Positions 8,208 to 16,769 of a stretch of 37,523 nucleotides of DNA are shown in pieces; position 1 is the stretch's first letter; each line of letters begins with the position of its first letter. Source of the DNA: Cyclobacterium sp. (lineage in GTDB: Bacteria > Bacteroidota > Bacteroidia > Cytophagales > Cyclobacteriaceae); contig NZ_JABURL010000104.1 in the NCBI RefSeq assembly GCF_014762705.1, forward strand, positions 1 through 37,523. The letters are read 5' to 3'. Below the pieces are notes generated by a model. It had not been told where the DNA came from. It ran no database searches and saw only the letters and a list, made by a program, of their open reading frames with translations. The position numbers and the translations under genes were made by a program.

Positions 8208-9491
8208 TTACCGGCTAAATAAGGCATTGGGGCGGTTCCAGCGGATTTTGGCCACATAGACGCTGCCATCGCTGCCCTGCTTTTCCACTCCCTCAGGCTG
8301 CATCCATTCCGATACCGTTACCCAGGTTTCATCCGGGCTAACTGCAGTCACTCCGAAATTACCCAGTCGCGCTCCCCTTTCGGGAACCAGGATCTTTTCG
8401 GTATGGCGAATCACCTCCAGCTTTTCGGGATCTACCCTGGCCATAAAGAGCGGTGCCCGGTGTCGGAACACATGGTCATTGCCTGCCCCACGGCGGGTAT
8501 AGACCAGGTATAGTGCTTCGCTATGCACCACCCAGTGCTGCTGGGTATTGTAATTGCCCAAATCCGTCCCATCATCGAATTTCCAGGGCTGAATAGGAGC
8601 GTAATACAAGCCATCATCACTTTGGGTAACAAACCCCTGATTGTCGTTCCGGATGGTCAGGTAATATTTACCCTGAAAGTGTGTCAGCGAGGGTTCGTGC
8701 AGCCCCCTGCTATCATCGGCAATGGACAAGTCATTGCCTTGTTCCAAAAATCGGAGCACTTTCCCGTCAAAAGCACATCGGGTTACCGTTACGTGAGAAT
8801 TGCTTCCCGGGGGCGTAAAATAAATGGGCAAAAGGATGTTGCCATCAGGTTCATCCCACCGCTGCACGCAACCTGCGCCCGCATTTTGAAATTTTTCATT
8901 GTCTCCCATGTACAATTTCTCCCAATCTGACCAAAGGTTTCGTTCCGCATCATATACGGCAAATGCGGTATGGCGGGGTCTTGGGTGGGCCACTTTCCAG
9001 TCCTTGGTATAGACAATGGTATGCCCGGTACCCAATAGGGTTTTGCTGTCCTTGTGCCAGGTGGGCCAGAAATCACTGGCTGCTACGGGTCGGTCCTCTC
9101 CCTCCACATGTTCGAATCTGGGAGCCAGGGATGGCAGGGCTTCCGGTGCTGTCCAGTTGGCCCCTCCATCATCCGAATGCATGCCAAACATCCCTTTAAA
9201 CACATCGCTCCCGGAAAGATCCAGGGTATTCATCGTCATCACCAGGCGTGGCATACCCTCTTTTACGGCATCAGGAACGACCCCTGCTCTGGGATGCACC
9301 CAACATTTTTCTCCATCAAACAAACGGGTGGGAACCTGTAGGTCCAGGCTGTAATCCAGCGCCTCCTGTCCTGGAGAAGACCTGCCTTTTTTGGCAAAAA
9401 GGGAAAGCGGAGCCATACCGGAAAGTGTTATTCCTGCGATCAGGCTGTCCTTTACAAAAGATCTTCGGCTTTTTGGGCTGGCATGGTTCAT
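8208..9491 (-). CDS. Tat-exported sialidase-like (BNR) beta-propeller
   Basis: A 427-residue secreted protein. The N-terminus has a twin-arginine signal, SRRSFVK (residues 8-14), followed by a hydrophobic stretch and an Ala-rich end (LSLFAKKG), so it is exported folded through Tat. The rest resembles exo-alpha-sialidase/BNR six-bladed propellers: an Asp-box, SDDGGANW (SxDxGxxW), and later SDDGLYY. I do not see a clear FRIP arginine motif, so true sialidase activity is not assured. It is a single gene with 394 bases of upstream non-coding DNA and no exact TAnnTTTG box there. It is one of four BNR-type proteins in the window and the only one with a Tat signal. Confidence 0.75.
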   Translation of the reverse strand: MNHASPKSRRSFVKDSLIAGITLSGMAPLSLFAKKGRSSPGQEALDYSLDLQVPTRLFDGEKCWVHPRAGVVPDAVKEGMPRLVMTMNTLDLSGSDVFKGMFGMHSDDGGANWTAPEALPSLAPRFEHVEGEDRPVAASDFWPTWHKDSKTLLGTGHTIVYTKDWKVAHPRPRHTAFAVYDAERNLWSDWEKLYMGDNEKFQNAGAGCVQRWDEPDGNILLPIYFTPPGSNSHVTVTRCAFDGKVLRFLEQGNDLSIADDSRGLHEPSLTHFQGKYYLTIRNDNQGFVTQSDDGLYYAPIQPWKFDDGTDLGNYNTQQHWVVHSEALYLVYTRRGAGNDHVFRHRAPLFMARVDPEKLEVIRHTEKILVPERGARLGNFGVTAVSPDETWVTVSEWMQPEGVEKQGSDGSVYVAKIRWNRPNALFSR

Positions 9492-9885
9492 AATGTATTC
9501 CGGGATTTTGATTTAAAAGTTAAAATACAATTTTTATTCTTTACCTCTAAGATTGTGTTGCAGTTGTTCCAAGGCCTTTTTCAGGGTTATTAAATTCTAA
9601 GGTAATTCATTTAGTTTTTAATTCTATTGGATGTACAAGAAAAATTAGGCTAACCGACCGGCCTATTTGCTCAACCCAATATTTGCATTAATTATTCTCC
9701 TTGATTCCCTTCTGGCAACACGGTGGATTACTTCAGGCAGTTTTCCGGAATCACCTAAAATCATCTTTTCAATCAATCAAAGTAATTGTCCACCACTTGG
9801 TTATTTATTTTTTACTAAGCCTTAAAACCAAAGCGGTAACCTTGAAAACCCGGCTGTTTAGCAACTTCCCCTTTTCCATTACGCA
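9492..9885. other. Gene-free stretch, 394 bases
   Basis: This AT-rich gap lies between the stop of the SSS fusion gene and the start of the Tat sialidase-like gene, both on the minus strand. It should hold the terminator of one and the promoter of the other. Only a weak hairpin (TAGGC...GCCTA, about 9646-9664) is visible, without a T tract, and there is no exact TAnnTTTG box. No credible gene or remnant was recognised. Confidence 0.5.
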
Positions 9886-12402
9886 CTATTGTTGGATTTC
9901 TCTGGAGTCTTTGAAAATAGCCGCTTCCCTGCTTCTTTTGGCCATGGTCTCTTTGTTTCCCAATAACCTGTGGTCGAAATAACTGAAAATGGATCCCGAT
10001 ACCACCCCTACAATAAGCGATACCGGCAGGATAAAAAGTACCTCAATGCCCATAAATTTATAAAATGAGATGGCCACAGCGGCAGCTACACTGAGAAGCC
10101 CGCCCACAAAGGTGCCCCTGGCCGTGGCAAAGGGTACAAACAGGGCCATGAAAAACAGGACAAATAAAGGTGAAACAAATAAATTCACCACCTTGACGAT
10201 CACATCGTACAGATTTCCCTCCACCTTGCTGATCAACACGCTGAGGAACAGGGCAAATATCCCCACAAAGAAAGAAAGATTGCGCACCCTTGACATTTGG
10301 TTTTTAGGGGCTTTGTAATTTTTTGTAAATCTTTTGATCAGGTCTTCGGAAATTACGGAAGAAGTGCTGTTCAGTCCGGAAGAGAGACTGGACATGGCCG
10401 CTGCCAGTATGCCTGCAGCCACCAGGCCGGAAATACCCACAGGCAGGCCTACCAGGATAAATTTAGGGAACAACTGGTCGGCATGGCTGGCTACGGTTTC
10501 TCCTGGACTCAGGTATTGGGGAAATTCAATAAAATAAGCCAGTACAGCAAGCCCCACCAGGCCAAGGAGAAATTGGACAACAAAGTTGGTGAGCAGGGAA
10601 ACCCCAAAGGTTTTTCTGGCAGTCTGTACATTTTCGGTGGCCAAAAATCGCTGAATTGACATCTGGTCTGAGCCAGAGGAAGCCACATACCAAATAAAAG
10701 TAGTCAGCAGGGCATTGCCTATGGTCAGCCGCTCCATGGCATCCAATCCTAATTTTAGTTCTCCCCAGTGCCCCAACCATTCACCGGGAATCCAGGAGGT
10801 AAAAGATCCCAGGGAATAACTGACCACCAGCAAGGTAAGGATGGCTCCTCCCATCAACACGCCGGATTGGATCACATCGGTAAAAACCACCGCTTTCAGG
10901 CCTCCCAGGGTAGTGTAAAATATGGTTATCCCCATCAGCATAATACTGATCAGAAGGGTATATTTGGAATCAAATCCGAAAATGGCCAATATGGCAGTAT
11001 GAACGGTAATGAAAATTATGGTACCCATCCAGAGAAAACGCAGGGACAGGAAAAAGAAAGTGGCCAGCAAACGGATGCTGACACCCAGGTTGATTTCCAG
11101 GATCTCATAGGCACTGGTGACCCGCAGCTTCATGAATTTGGGAATCAAAAACCAGCCCACCACATAATACACCAAAGGAAACACCAATATTCCGGATAGG
11201 ATCACCGGCCCATATTTTACCATTTCCCCCGGATAGGACAGGTAGCTTAGGGAGCTTAACAAGGTGGCAAATAGGGACAATCCAACTGCGACAGGATTCA
11301 TCTTTCCTCCTCCCAAAAAATAGTCTTTCTCATTTTTGTTTTTTTTGGAAAAATAATAGCCGATACCCAACATGCCACCCAGATAGCACAGCACCACCAG
11401 CCAATCACCAAATGCCAGGCTGTATGTCTGACTCCGTTCAAGGGTCAATATACTATAGGCAGCAGTAGCTCTGATATCTGCCTGATCCTCCGGTTTCATG
11501 ATCGCATTATCTCTCTTCCCCTCCTCCAGTAGGGGGTATTTATTTTCCAGCAACTCCACCAATACCGCTAAATCTTCCGGCAGGCCACCCTTTCCCAGTG
11601 CAATAGCCATTTCCATTCGCTCTGCTTTGCCTGGAGAATTCGTATAGGCCAGCAATTCGTCCCCTATTGATTTCCAGGTTCCCCCTCCTTTTTCTGATAC
11701 AGGTGCATGGATATAGGCCGCTGACAAAAGGTATACCTTCTCCATTTTCCCCTCAGGCAGTGCCAATGCTTCCGCTGCAAGTTCCTTCCATTGAGTAATA
11801 TTTCCCTCATTTCTCAGGGCATAAGCCGCTTGCATGCGGACAAGATCCCCCAATTCCCTGTCCAGAGCCAACTCCATCAATGCCGAAACACCATTTGCCG
11901 ACGCAGTACCCTGAAGCGTGCTCCAGAGGGTGTAAACATATAGCGAGTTGATGGGACCGGCCATTACCTCCCTTGTGGCCTCCGGGGCCCATTCGTTCAG
12001 GTTTTGACCCAATTTGGCCATGGTTTCGGCTGCATGTACCCTGTCCGTACCCTGCCTGTCCTGAAAAGCCTTGGTGATTTTCTCCAGGTACTCGTTGGCT
12101 AAAGCCGGATCGGATTGGGCCAAAACACGCCAAATTCCTATCCTGTAAGGGGATTGGGAGCCCTTTTGCAGCTGCTCTTCCAAAAATGCCTCCTTTACAC
12201 CCTCCGGGTATCCCAACCCAATTTTGTATTCGGCTGCATGCACCTTCACCCAGGATTCCTGGTTTTCCACCACACTGTCCAGTTCCTGTACAGCTTTTTG
12301 CCTCAATGCATCAGTGAGCATGGTACCTTTGTTGTTACAGCCAAAAGCCAAAAGCAGCCAGAAAAAAAGCAGGCAGCCAGAAATTGGGTTTTTTAAGGTC
12401 AT
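9886..12402 (-). CDS. Lipoprotein-HEAT domain fused to an SSS-family transporter
   Basis: An 838-residue two-part protein. Residues 1-22 are a lipoprotein-type signal (LLLAFGC, Cys22). Residues about 30-325 are soluble, helical and repeat-like (HAAEYKIG, HAAETMAKLG, QAAYALRN), consistent with HEAT-type repeats on the periplasmic side. Residues about 331-838 form a complete sodium:solute symporter of the SSS family with the signature FLGGGKMNPVAVGLSLFAT and at least 12 hydrophobic segments. Typical SSS proteins are about 500 residues, so the N-terminal 330 residues are an added module. The frame is continuous. Its ATG overlaps the PhyH TGA by one base. It is the last gene of the five-gene operon and is probably the inner-membrane importer for the operon's substrate. 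Confidence 0.87.
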   Translation of the reverse strand: MTLKNPISGCLLFFWLLLAFGCNNKGTMLTDALRQKAVQELDSVVENQESWVKVHAAEYKIGLGYPEGVKEAFLEEQLQKGSQSPYRIGIWRVLAQSDPALANEYLEKITKAFQDRQGTDRVHAAETMAKLGQNLNEWAPEATREVMAGPINSLYVYTLWSTLQGTASANGVSALMELALDRELGDLVRMQAAYALRNEGNITQWKELAAEALALPEGKMEKVYLLSAAYIHAPVSEKGGGTWKSIGDELLAYTNSPGKAERMEMAIALGKGGLPEDLAVLVELLENKYPLLEEGKRDNAIMKPEDQADIRATAAYSILTLERSQTYSLAFGDWLVVLCYLGGMLGIGYYFSKKNKNEKDYFLGGGKMNPVAVGLSLFATLLSSLSYLSYPGEMVKYGPVILSGILVFPLVYYVVGWFLIPKFMKLRVTSAYEILEINLGVSIRLLATFFFLSLRFLWMGTIIFITVHTAILAIFGFDSKYTLLISIMLMGITIFYTTLGGLKAVVFTDVIQSGVLMGGAILTLLVVSYSLGSFTSWIPGEWLGHWGELKLGLDAMERLTIGNALLTTFIWYVASSGSDQMSIQRFLATENVQTARKTFGVSLLTNFVVQFLLGLVGLAVLAYFIEFPQYLSPGETVASHADQLFPKFILVGLPVGISGLVAAGILAAAMSSLSSGLNSTSSVISEDLIKRFTKNYKAPKNQMSRVRNLSFFVGIFALFLSVLISKVEGNLYDVIVKVVNLFVSPLFVLFFMALFVPFATARGTFVGGLLSVAAAVAISFYKFMGIEVLFILPVSLIVGVVSGSIFSYFDHRLLGNKETMAKRSREAAIFKDSREIQQ

Positions 12403-13139
12403 CAGTTGCTTTGGTTCAATGCTTTTACATAGGCCGCTTTGGCAGCAACATCCTCCTTGACAGAATCACCGAAATAAATCAGGCCCAAGGCCTTTCGGCT
12501 TCTTTTGCTACTGGTGTTTGGGCTGGCCCGGTGGATTGTCAAGGCATGATGTACGAGTAGGTCTCCGGGTTGCGCAGGAAAAAACACTTCAATTTCCAAA
12601 TCTGAAGGCAAACCAAAATCAGGAATACCTTGTGAAAAACCGGGGGTTTGGGTGAGCGAATGGTCCCGCATGCCCTTTTTGTGTGAACCCCGCACATAAC
12701 TTACCCAGCCATTTACCTGATCCACCTCCTCCAGGGCCATCCACATGGTAACCGCCGACATTGGATTTAGCATAAAATAATAACCATCCTGATGCGGAGG
12801 AGTCGCTTTTCCTATTTTGGGAGGTTTGTTAAAATACTCCAGAGTTTTACCGATTACCTTTTCTTCAAGTAGTACTTCAGCAAGCCTTGTGAAGGTACTA
12901 TCAAAGAGAATATCTGCAAAAAAGGTATCGTATAGCTGCAAGTCCTGCAGCATTTTTAAAGTTGATGGATCGCCTTTTGCTTCAAACCTGACGTGTTCAG
13001 AGGGCAGTTTGGAAATTTTGGATTTTATGAAAGCCTTTAGCTTTTGGTTGATTTCTGCTACCTGTTCCCTTGTCAAAAAACCGGGCATGTGCAGGTATCC
13101 ATCTTCGTCAAATGATCTTTTTATTTTTAAGGCATCCAT
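12402..13139 (-). CDS. Phytanoyl-CoA dioxygenase (PhyH) family protein
   Basis: A 245-residue Fe(II)/2-oxoglutarate dioxygenase of the PhyH family, which hydroxylates small molecules. The iron facial triad is visible as His116 and Asp118 (PPHQDG) and His203 (TIHRASPN). A downstream Arg in KRSRKALGL is the likely 2-oxoglutarate anchor. The length is usual for bacterial members. The start lies four bases after the upstream HAD-like stop, and the stop overlaps the transporter start. In bacteria such enzymes hydroxylate or demethylate diverse metabolites; the substrate here is unknown, but operon placement suggests a step on the compound imported by the SSS fusion. Confidence 0.87.
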   Translation of the reverse strand: MDALKIKRSFDEDGYLHMPGFLTREQVAEINQKLKAFIKSKISKLPSEHVRFEAKGDPSTLKMLQDLQLYDTFFADILFDSTFTRLAEVLLEEKVIGKTLEYFNKPPKIGKATPPHQDGYYFMLNPMSAVTMWMALEEVDQVNGWVSYVRGSHKKGMRDHSLTQTPGFSQGIPDFGLPSDLEIEVFFPAQPGDLLVHHALTIHRASPNTSSKRSRKALGLIYFGDSVKEDVAAKAAYVKALNQSN

Positions 13140-13143
13140 TTTT

Positions 13144-14124
13144 TTATTTTTTGTGGTTATTGTTGGTTTTTTCTTGTTTAGCGGTAACTCCCGCTTCTTC
13201 TGGATAATCCCCTTTGGGAAAAGGGTACCTGTCCATAAGCCCTCTCATCTCCCTGCTGAATTCCAAAAAGGATAATTCCAGCTTTTCGTTTTCATCAACA
13301 GTATGGGTATAAAATCCCTGAGAAGTCCTATCTTGATCGAGAGCTATGTCCATCAAACTATTGAATTGATCAGGTATTTCCCCGGCCCTGGACAATTCTG
13401 GATTGAGGTCTTCCATGACAATCCCGTAAATAAAAGTACCCATCAGATCCATGTAACGGCAATTTCCGGCAAAAGGAAGGTAATATCCCGGATCATTTCT
13501 ACAGGCCCGGTCAATATCGGCTACTTCTACATACCCCTGATCTACAAGAAAAAAAGCTTCCCTGGCCATCGCAGCCATTAATCGACTGCGAATCCCCATT
13601 CCCCTTTTCAACAAGTAGGGGTCCTTATCCCAGGTTGCACGGACAAGGGTCATCAGGTTTTCTGTCATTTCGGTATCAGTCTGCTGATTGGAAATTACCT
13701 CGGCAAAAAGGGTTTGGTGTGCAGGATAAGTCCAGTTCAAACCCACTAACCTTGAGGGTAACTGCATTTGGTCCTGCAATTGGTCCAGAGGTATGCTTTC
13801 TGAATTCAGGGCTATTAAAGTATCCTGATTGGCGACTTTTTCAATCTTTCTCAGCATGGCAGCCTTTTCCTCCATTTTTTCCGGAGTAAGGGCAACCACA
13901 ATGGCGTAGTCAGCCAATTCGGGATGCCCGTCAACGTTTTTCTCCCATTCGCCGTTGTCCAAACAGGAAAAGCCGGCAATTTCCGCCAGCCGCCTCACCT
14001 CACCGGCAGGGTCTCGTGAAGTAAAGGATTTTACCTGATGCCCTGCCCTGAGCAGACAACAGACCACGGAGGGGATCATATTGCCCTCGCCAATTACTGC
14101 CACTTTACACTTCAGGTAATTCAT
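13144..14124 (-). CDS. Degenerate 3-hydroxyacyl-CoA dehydrogenase-like protein
   Basis: A 326-residue paralogue of the HAD-family protein at 15441-16409, aligning over its length (for example GLNWTYPAHQTLFAEV against GIHWAEPAYMTRFMEI). The glycine motif is weakened (GEGNMI for GLGMMG). Of the catalytic set known for the family, the His is Asn130, the Asn is Ser180 (IRSRLM for VTNRLM) and the SNTS loop is LNSES; Glu142 is kept. The frame is intact, so this is unlikely to be simple decay. It may be a non-catalytic partner or a reductase with different chemistry. It overlaps the aminotransferase stop by four bases. The C-terminus has a charged, lysine- and asparagine-rich tail. Confidence 0.75.
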   Translation of the reverse strand: MNYLKCKVAVIGEGNMIPSVVCCLLRAGHQVKSFTSRDPAGEVRRLAEIAGFSCLDNGEWEKNVDGHPELADYAIVVALTPEKMEEKAAMLRKIEKVANQDTLIALNSESIPLDQLQDQMQLPSRLVGLNWTYPAHQTLFAEVISNQQTDTEMTENLMTLVRATWDKDPYLLKRGMGIRSRLMAAMAREAFFLVDQGYVEVADIDRACRNDPGYYLPFAGNCRYMDLMGTFIYGIVMEDLNPELSRAGEIPDQFNSLMDIALDQDRTSQGFYTHTVDENEKLELSFLEFSREMRGLMDRYPFPKGDYPEEAGVTAKQEKTNNNHKK

Positions 14125-15431
14125 ATGTCTTGTGCAGTTAATACTTCTCTGGCCAGCCCCAGGGCCTGATCAATTTCCTCCTCTGTGTGTACTGCGCTGA
14201 TATACCAGAGCCCGCGACCAATGACCCTCAGACCGCGGTCGTGCAAGCGGGAAACAAATATTTTTAATTTTGCTTTATCAAATTGGAGCACATCCCGAAA
14301 ATCTACTGCTTTATCCTGGCTCGTAAAACCTGTATGCACCACAGGGCCAATGCCGGAGACCAACAGCTGATGGCCGGTTTCTTTGGCAATTTTGCGGAGG
14401 CCCTGCCTGAGTCTTTCTCCCAGAGCAAACATTGCGGGGTAGGGATTCTCCCTTTCGAGAATGCTTATGGTGGCAAGCGCAGCCGCCACGGTGGGATTTC
14501 CGGTGTTCATGGTGCCGGCATGAATGACCCTTGCGGTAGAAATTTCCTCCATCCATTCCTTTTTACCAACAATGGCACTGATGGGATATCCACTCCCTAA
14601 GGCCTTGGCAAAAACAGCCATGTCCGGTGTGACTCCAAAAAATGCCTGCGCCCCACCCAGGCCCAGCCGAAAACCGGTAATGACCTCATCAAAAATGAGG
14701 GCAATCCCATAATCGCTGCACAACGCTCTCAGCCCCTGTAGGAATCCCTCTTTGGGAGGAATGCAGCCATTGTTGCACATGACTGGTTCTGTTATAATGG
14801 CAGCTATTTCCTGATGGTGTTTTGCCACATGCTGCTTAACCAAATCCAAATCATTCCATGGCAACAGAAAGCTTTCCTCCTTCGCACCATCGGGCAAACC
14901 CTGGGTCCAGGGATGCATTTGGGGACTCTCCCGGGGACCCATGGCCTCCGGTGAAGGGCTGGAAATACCAAAGCAAACGTTATCCAGCCAGCCATGGTAA
15001 TGCCCTTCAAAGCGTAAAAACTTTTGCTTTCCGGTTTTGGCCCGGGCCACCCTCAGGGCAGTTTGTACCGCTTCCGAGCCGTCCAGGCAAAAACGCATCA
15101 ACTCGGCAGCAGGGATTATTGCTTGCAGTTTTTCTGCCAATTCAATTTCTTTGGCATGCTGCCCGGCAAACAATTGCCCCTGTAAAGATTCCCGGTGAAC
15201 TGCCTTCAGCACTTCCGGATGGGAATGCCCCAGGATCAGGGGACCCTGGCTCAGGGTGAAATCCAGGTATTCGTTGCCATCTACATCATAGATTTTGCTG
15301 CCTTTGCCGTGGGTATAGAAAAGGGCATGGGGGTGATTGTATTTTCTAAACTCGGAGGAAACCCCTGCGGCCAGTACTTTTTTTGCCCTTTCCAGCCAGG
15401 CTGCAGATGATGAATAGCTAAACTTTGTCAT
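14121..15431 (-). CDS. Class III PLP aminotransferase (GSA-aminomutase-like)
   Basis: A 436-residue fold-type I PLP enzyme of aminotransferase class III, closest in layout to glutamate-1-semialdehyde 2,1-aminomutase. Landmarks are GHYHGW (143-148) stacking on the cofactor, Asp248-Glu249 (IFDEV) and the Schiff-base Lys276 (VFAKALGSG). HemL itself is normally outside such operons, and here the neighbours are two HAD-like dehydrogenases, PhyH and a transporter, so a catabolic transaminase is more likely than haem synthesis. A dehydrogenase producing a keto or aldehyde group next to a transaminase is a common arrangement. The start is nine bases after the HAD stop. Confidence 0.85.
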   Translation of the reverse strand: MTKFSYSSSAAWLERAKKVLAAGVSSEFRKYNHPHALFYTHGKGSKIYDVDGNEYLDFTLSQGPLILGHSHPEVLKAVHRESLQGQLFAGQHAKEIELAEKLQAIIPAAELMRFCLDGSEAVQTALRVARAKTGKQKFLRFEGHYHGWLDNVCFGISSPSPEAMGPRESPQMHPWTQGLPDGAKEESFLLPWNDLDLVKQHVAKHHQEIAAIITEPVMCNNGCIPPKEGFLQGLRALCSDYGIALIFDEVITGFRLGLGGAQAFFGVTPDMAVFAKALGSGYPISAIVGKKEWMEEISTARVIHAGTMNTGNPTVAAALATISILERENPYPAMFALGERLRQGLRKIAKETGHQLLVSGIGPVVHTGFTSQDKAVDFRDVLQFDKAKLKIFVSRLHDRGLRVIGRGLWYISAVHTEEEIDQALGLAREVLTAQDI

Positions 15432-15440
15432 AATAAAACC

Positions 15441-16409
15441 TTATTCGTTTTTTATTTTTTGGTAATTATCTGCCAGGTGGTAAATCTCTTTATTGAATTT
15501 CGCAAAGGCATTTTCCCATGCCCTGGCCTCCTCGGGGCTATAGGCATACAATCCCCTGGCTTGCTGAACACCTCTCACCTTTCCCGCTACCATTTCCTGC
15601 ATCATTTCAGGTACCCTGGATGTATTGCTCAATTTCGGAAAAACCCGATGAAATGTTTCCCTAAAATCGGATAATCCCATCTGATCCATCCTTTCAAATA
15701 TCCCCATAAAAGTCATCCATGAACCGGCATCATAACGGAAAGCTTTATCTGCGTCTTCTATACTGGTTTCACCGGATTCGATCAAATGGAAAATTTCCCG
15801 GTAAACGGCATACATCAGGCGGTTGGTAACAAATCCCCGGATATCCTTTTGCAAAAAGGTAGGTTCTTTCCCCCACAAATGAGCCAATTCATAGACCCAT
15901 TTGGCATGGCTATCCGCTGTTTTCTCTCCTTTGGTAATTTCCATAAATCGGGTCATGTATGCCGGTTCTGCCCAATGGATACCCAAAAAACGCCCGGGTT
16001 CGGGTACCATATCCTGCAAAATACTTACCGGAATGGCAGATGTGTTGCTGGAAATCACGGTGTCCCTTTTGGTTTGGTCTACAATTTTTTGGTAAACGCG
16101 GGCTTTCGCATTTTTGTCTTCAATCACGCACTCCTGAACCAACCGGCAGTTTTGCAATATGCTATAATCCTCTGAAAGAGTCATTCTTTTCCAATAATGA
16201 GGCTTGGAATGCTGCAAAAGTCCACTGTCAGCTGCATGCTGTAGCAGCTGGGCAATGGTTTTTTTTGCATTTTCCAATTCATTTTTCACAGGAGCCACCG
16301 CTTTTACCGGGTGACCTGCAATACATAGTGCCACCGCGATACTGCTGCCCATCATTCCCAAACCTACCACTCCTGTTTCTATTTCGGAAATATCCATTGG
16401 CTTCCTCAT
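15441..16409 (-). CDS. 3-hydroxyacyl-CoA dehydrogenase-family oxidoreductase (complete active site)
   Basis: A 322-residue protein with the NAD motif GVVGLGMMGSS (residues 13-23) and the family catalytic set: Ser121/Ser124 (SSNTS), His145 (GIHW), Glu157 (RFMEI) and Asn196 (FVTNRL). The length of about 320 residues with one C-terminal domain matches L-carnitine dehydrogenase and L-gulonate 3-dehydrogenase relatives better than the large fatty-acid complexes, so the substrate may be a hydroxy acid rather than an acyl-CoA. I chose ATG at 16409, preceded by AAAAGG eight bases upstream, rather than the TTG one codon earlier. It is the first gene of the five-gene operon and is divergent from the AraC regulator. 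Confidence 0.82.
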   Translation of the reverse strand: MRKPMDISEIETGVVGLGMMGSSIAVALCIAGHPVKAVAPVKNELENAKKTIAQLLQHAADSGLLQHSKPHYWKRMTLSEDYSILQNCRLVQECVIEDKNAKARVYQKIVDQTKRDTVISSNTSAIPVSILQDMVPEPGRFLGIHWAEPAYMTRFMEITKGEKTADSHAKWVYELAHLWGKEPTFLQKDIRGFVTNRLMYAVYREIFHLIESGETSIEDADKAFRYDAGSWMTFMGIFERMDQMGLSDFRETFHRVFPKLSNTSRVPEMMQEMVAGKVRGVQQARGLYAYSPEEARAWENAFAKFNKEIYHLADNYQKIKNE

Positions 16410-16485
16410 CAATACCTTTTTATTAATTTAAAAATTATACCTGCTATGATTGAATTTGCACTTAGCGGATGGTTTAAAATGTAAT

Positions 16486-16493
16486 CAAAATTA
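16486..16493 (-). promoter_or_regulatory. Candidate -7 box of the HAD/aminotransferase operon
   Basis: On the minus strand this reads TAATTTTG, an exact TAnnTTTG match, 76 bases before the ATG at 16409. It lies between the operon start and the first of two direct repeats that may bind the divergent AraC regulator. No clear -33 element was found at standard spacing, as expected for an activator-dependent promoter. Confidence 0.4.
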
Positions 16494-16535
16494 TCAGGAA
16501 CATCGAAAACTTACTATTCATATTATTTGGAATGC

Positions 16536-16550
16536 TGGTACTATCTTTCA
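16536..16550 (+). repeat. Direct repeat copy 1, putative AraC operator
   Basis: TGGTACTATCTTTCA. It matches 14 of 15 bases in the copy at 16687-16701. Spaced direct half-sites are typical of AraC-family operators, and this copy lies about 43 bases upstream of the operon -7 box. Confidence 0.45.
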
Positions 16551-16686
16551 TAAAGGATCAACCGCATTTTATTATTGCTGGCAGTAAATGGGTTAAAAAG
16601 TTGCGCCATTTTCTTAAATTACTGACATCCATTCAAATTAAGTGATGGTAAAAACATACTTCAACTGTTACTATTCTTTATATTTA

Positions 16687-16701
16687 TGGTACTATTTTTC
16701 A
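16687..16701 (+). repeat. Direct repeat copy 2, putative AraC operator
   Basis: TGGTACTATTTTTCA, in the same orientation as copy 1 and 151 bases away (start to start). It is 69 bases before the AraC start codon, a position suited to autoregulation. Confidence 0.45.
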
Positions 16702-16769
16702 GATGACAAACCTTATCCTTTTATGTATTCATACTTTATTTTATATTAATAAGCCAAAAGAAGGACCCT

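Larger units (their letters stand above)
16413..16769. other. Divergent intergenic control region, 357 bases
   Basis: This region lies between the five-gene minus-strand operon and the plus-strand AraC gene. It contains a TAATTTTG box for the operon, two near-identical 15-base direct repeats (16536-16550 and 16687-16701) and an AAGGA ribosome-binding site just before ATG 16770. It contains no gene. Its position makes it the natural target of the AraC protein. Confidence 0.6.

Noticed and set aside
14121-15431. Naming the aminotransferase hemL
   Set aside because: The motifs fit class III enzymes in general, and the operon is catabolic in appearance; the symbol would overstate the evidence.
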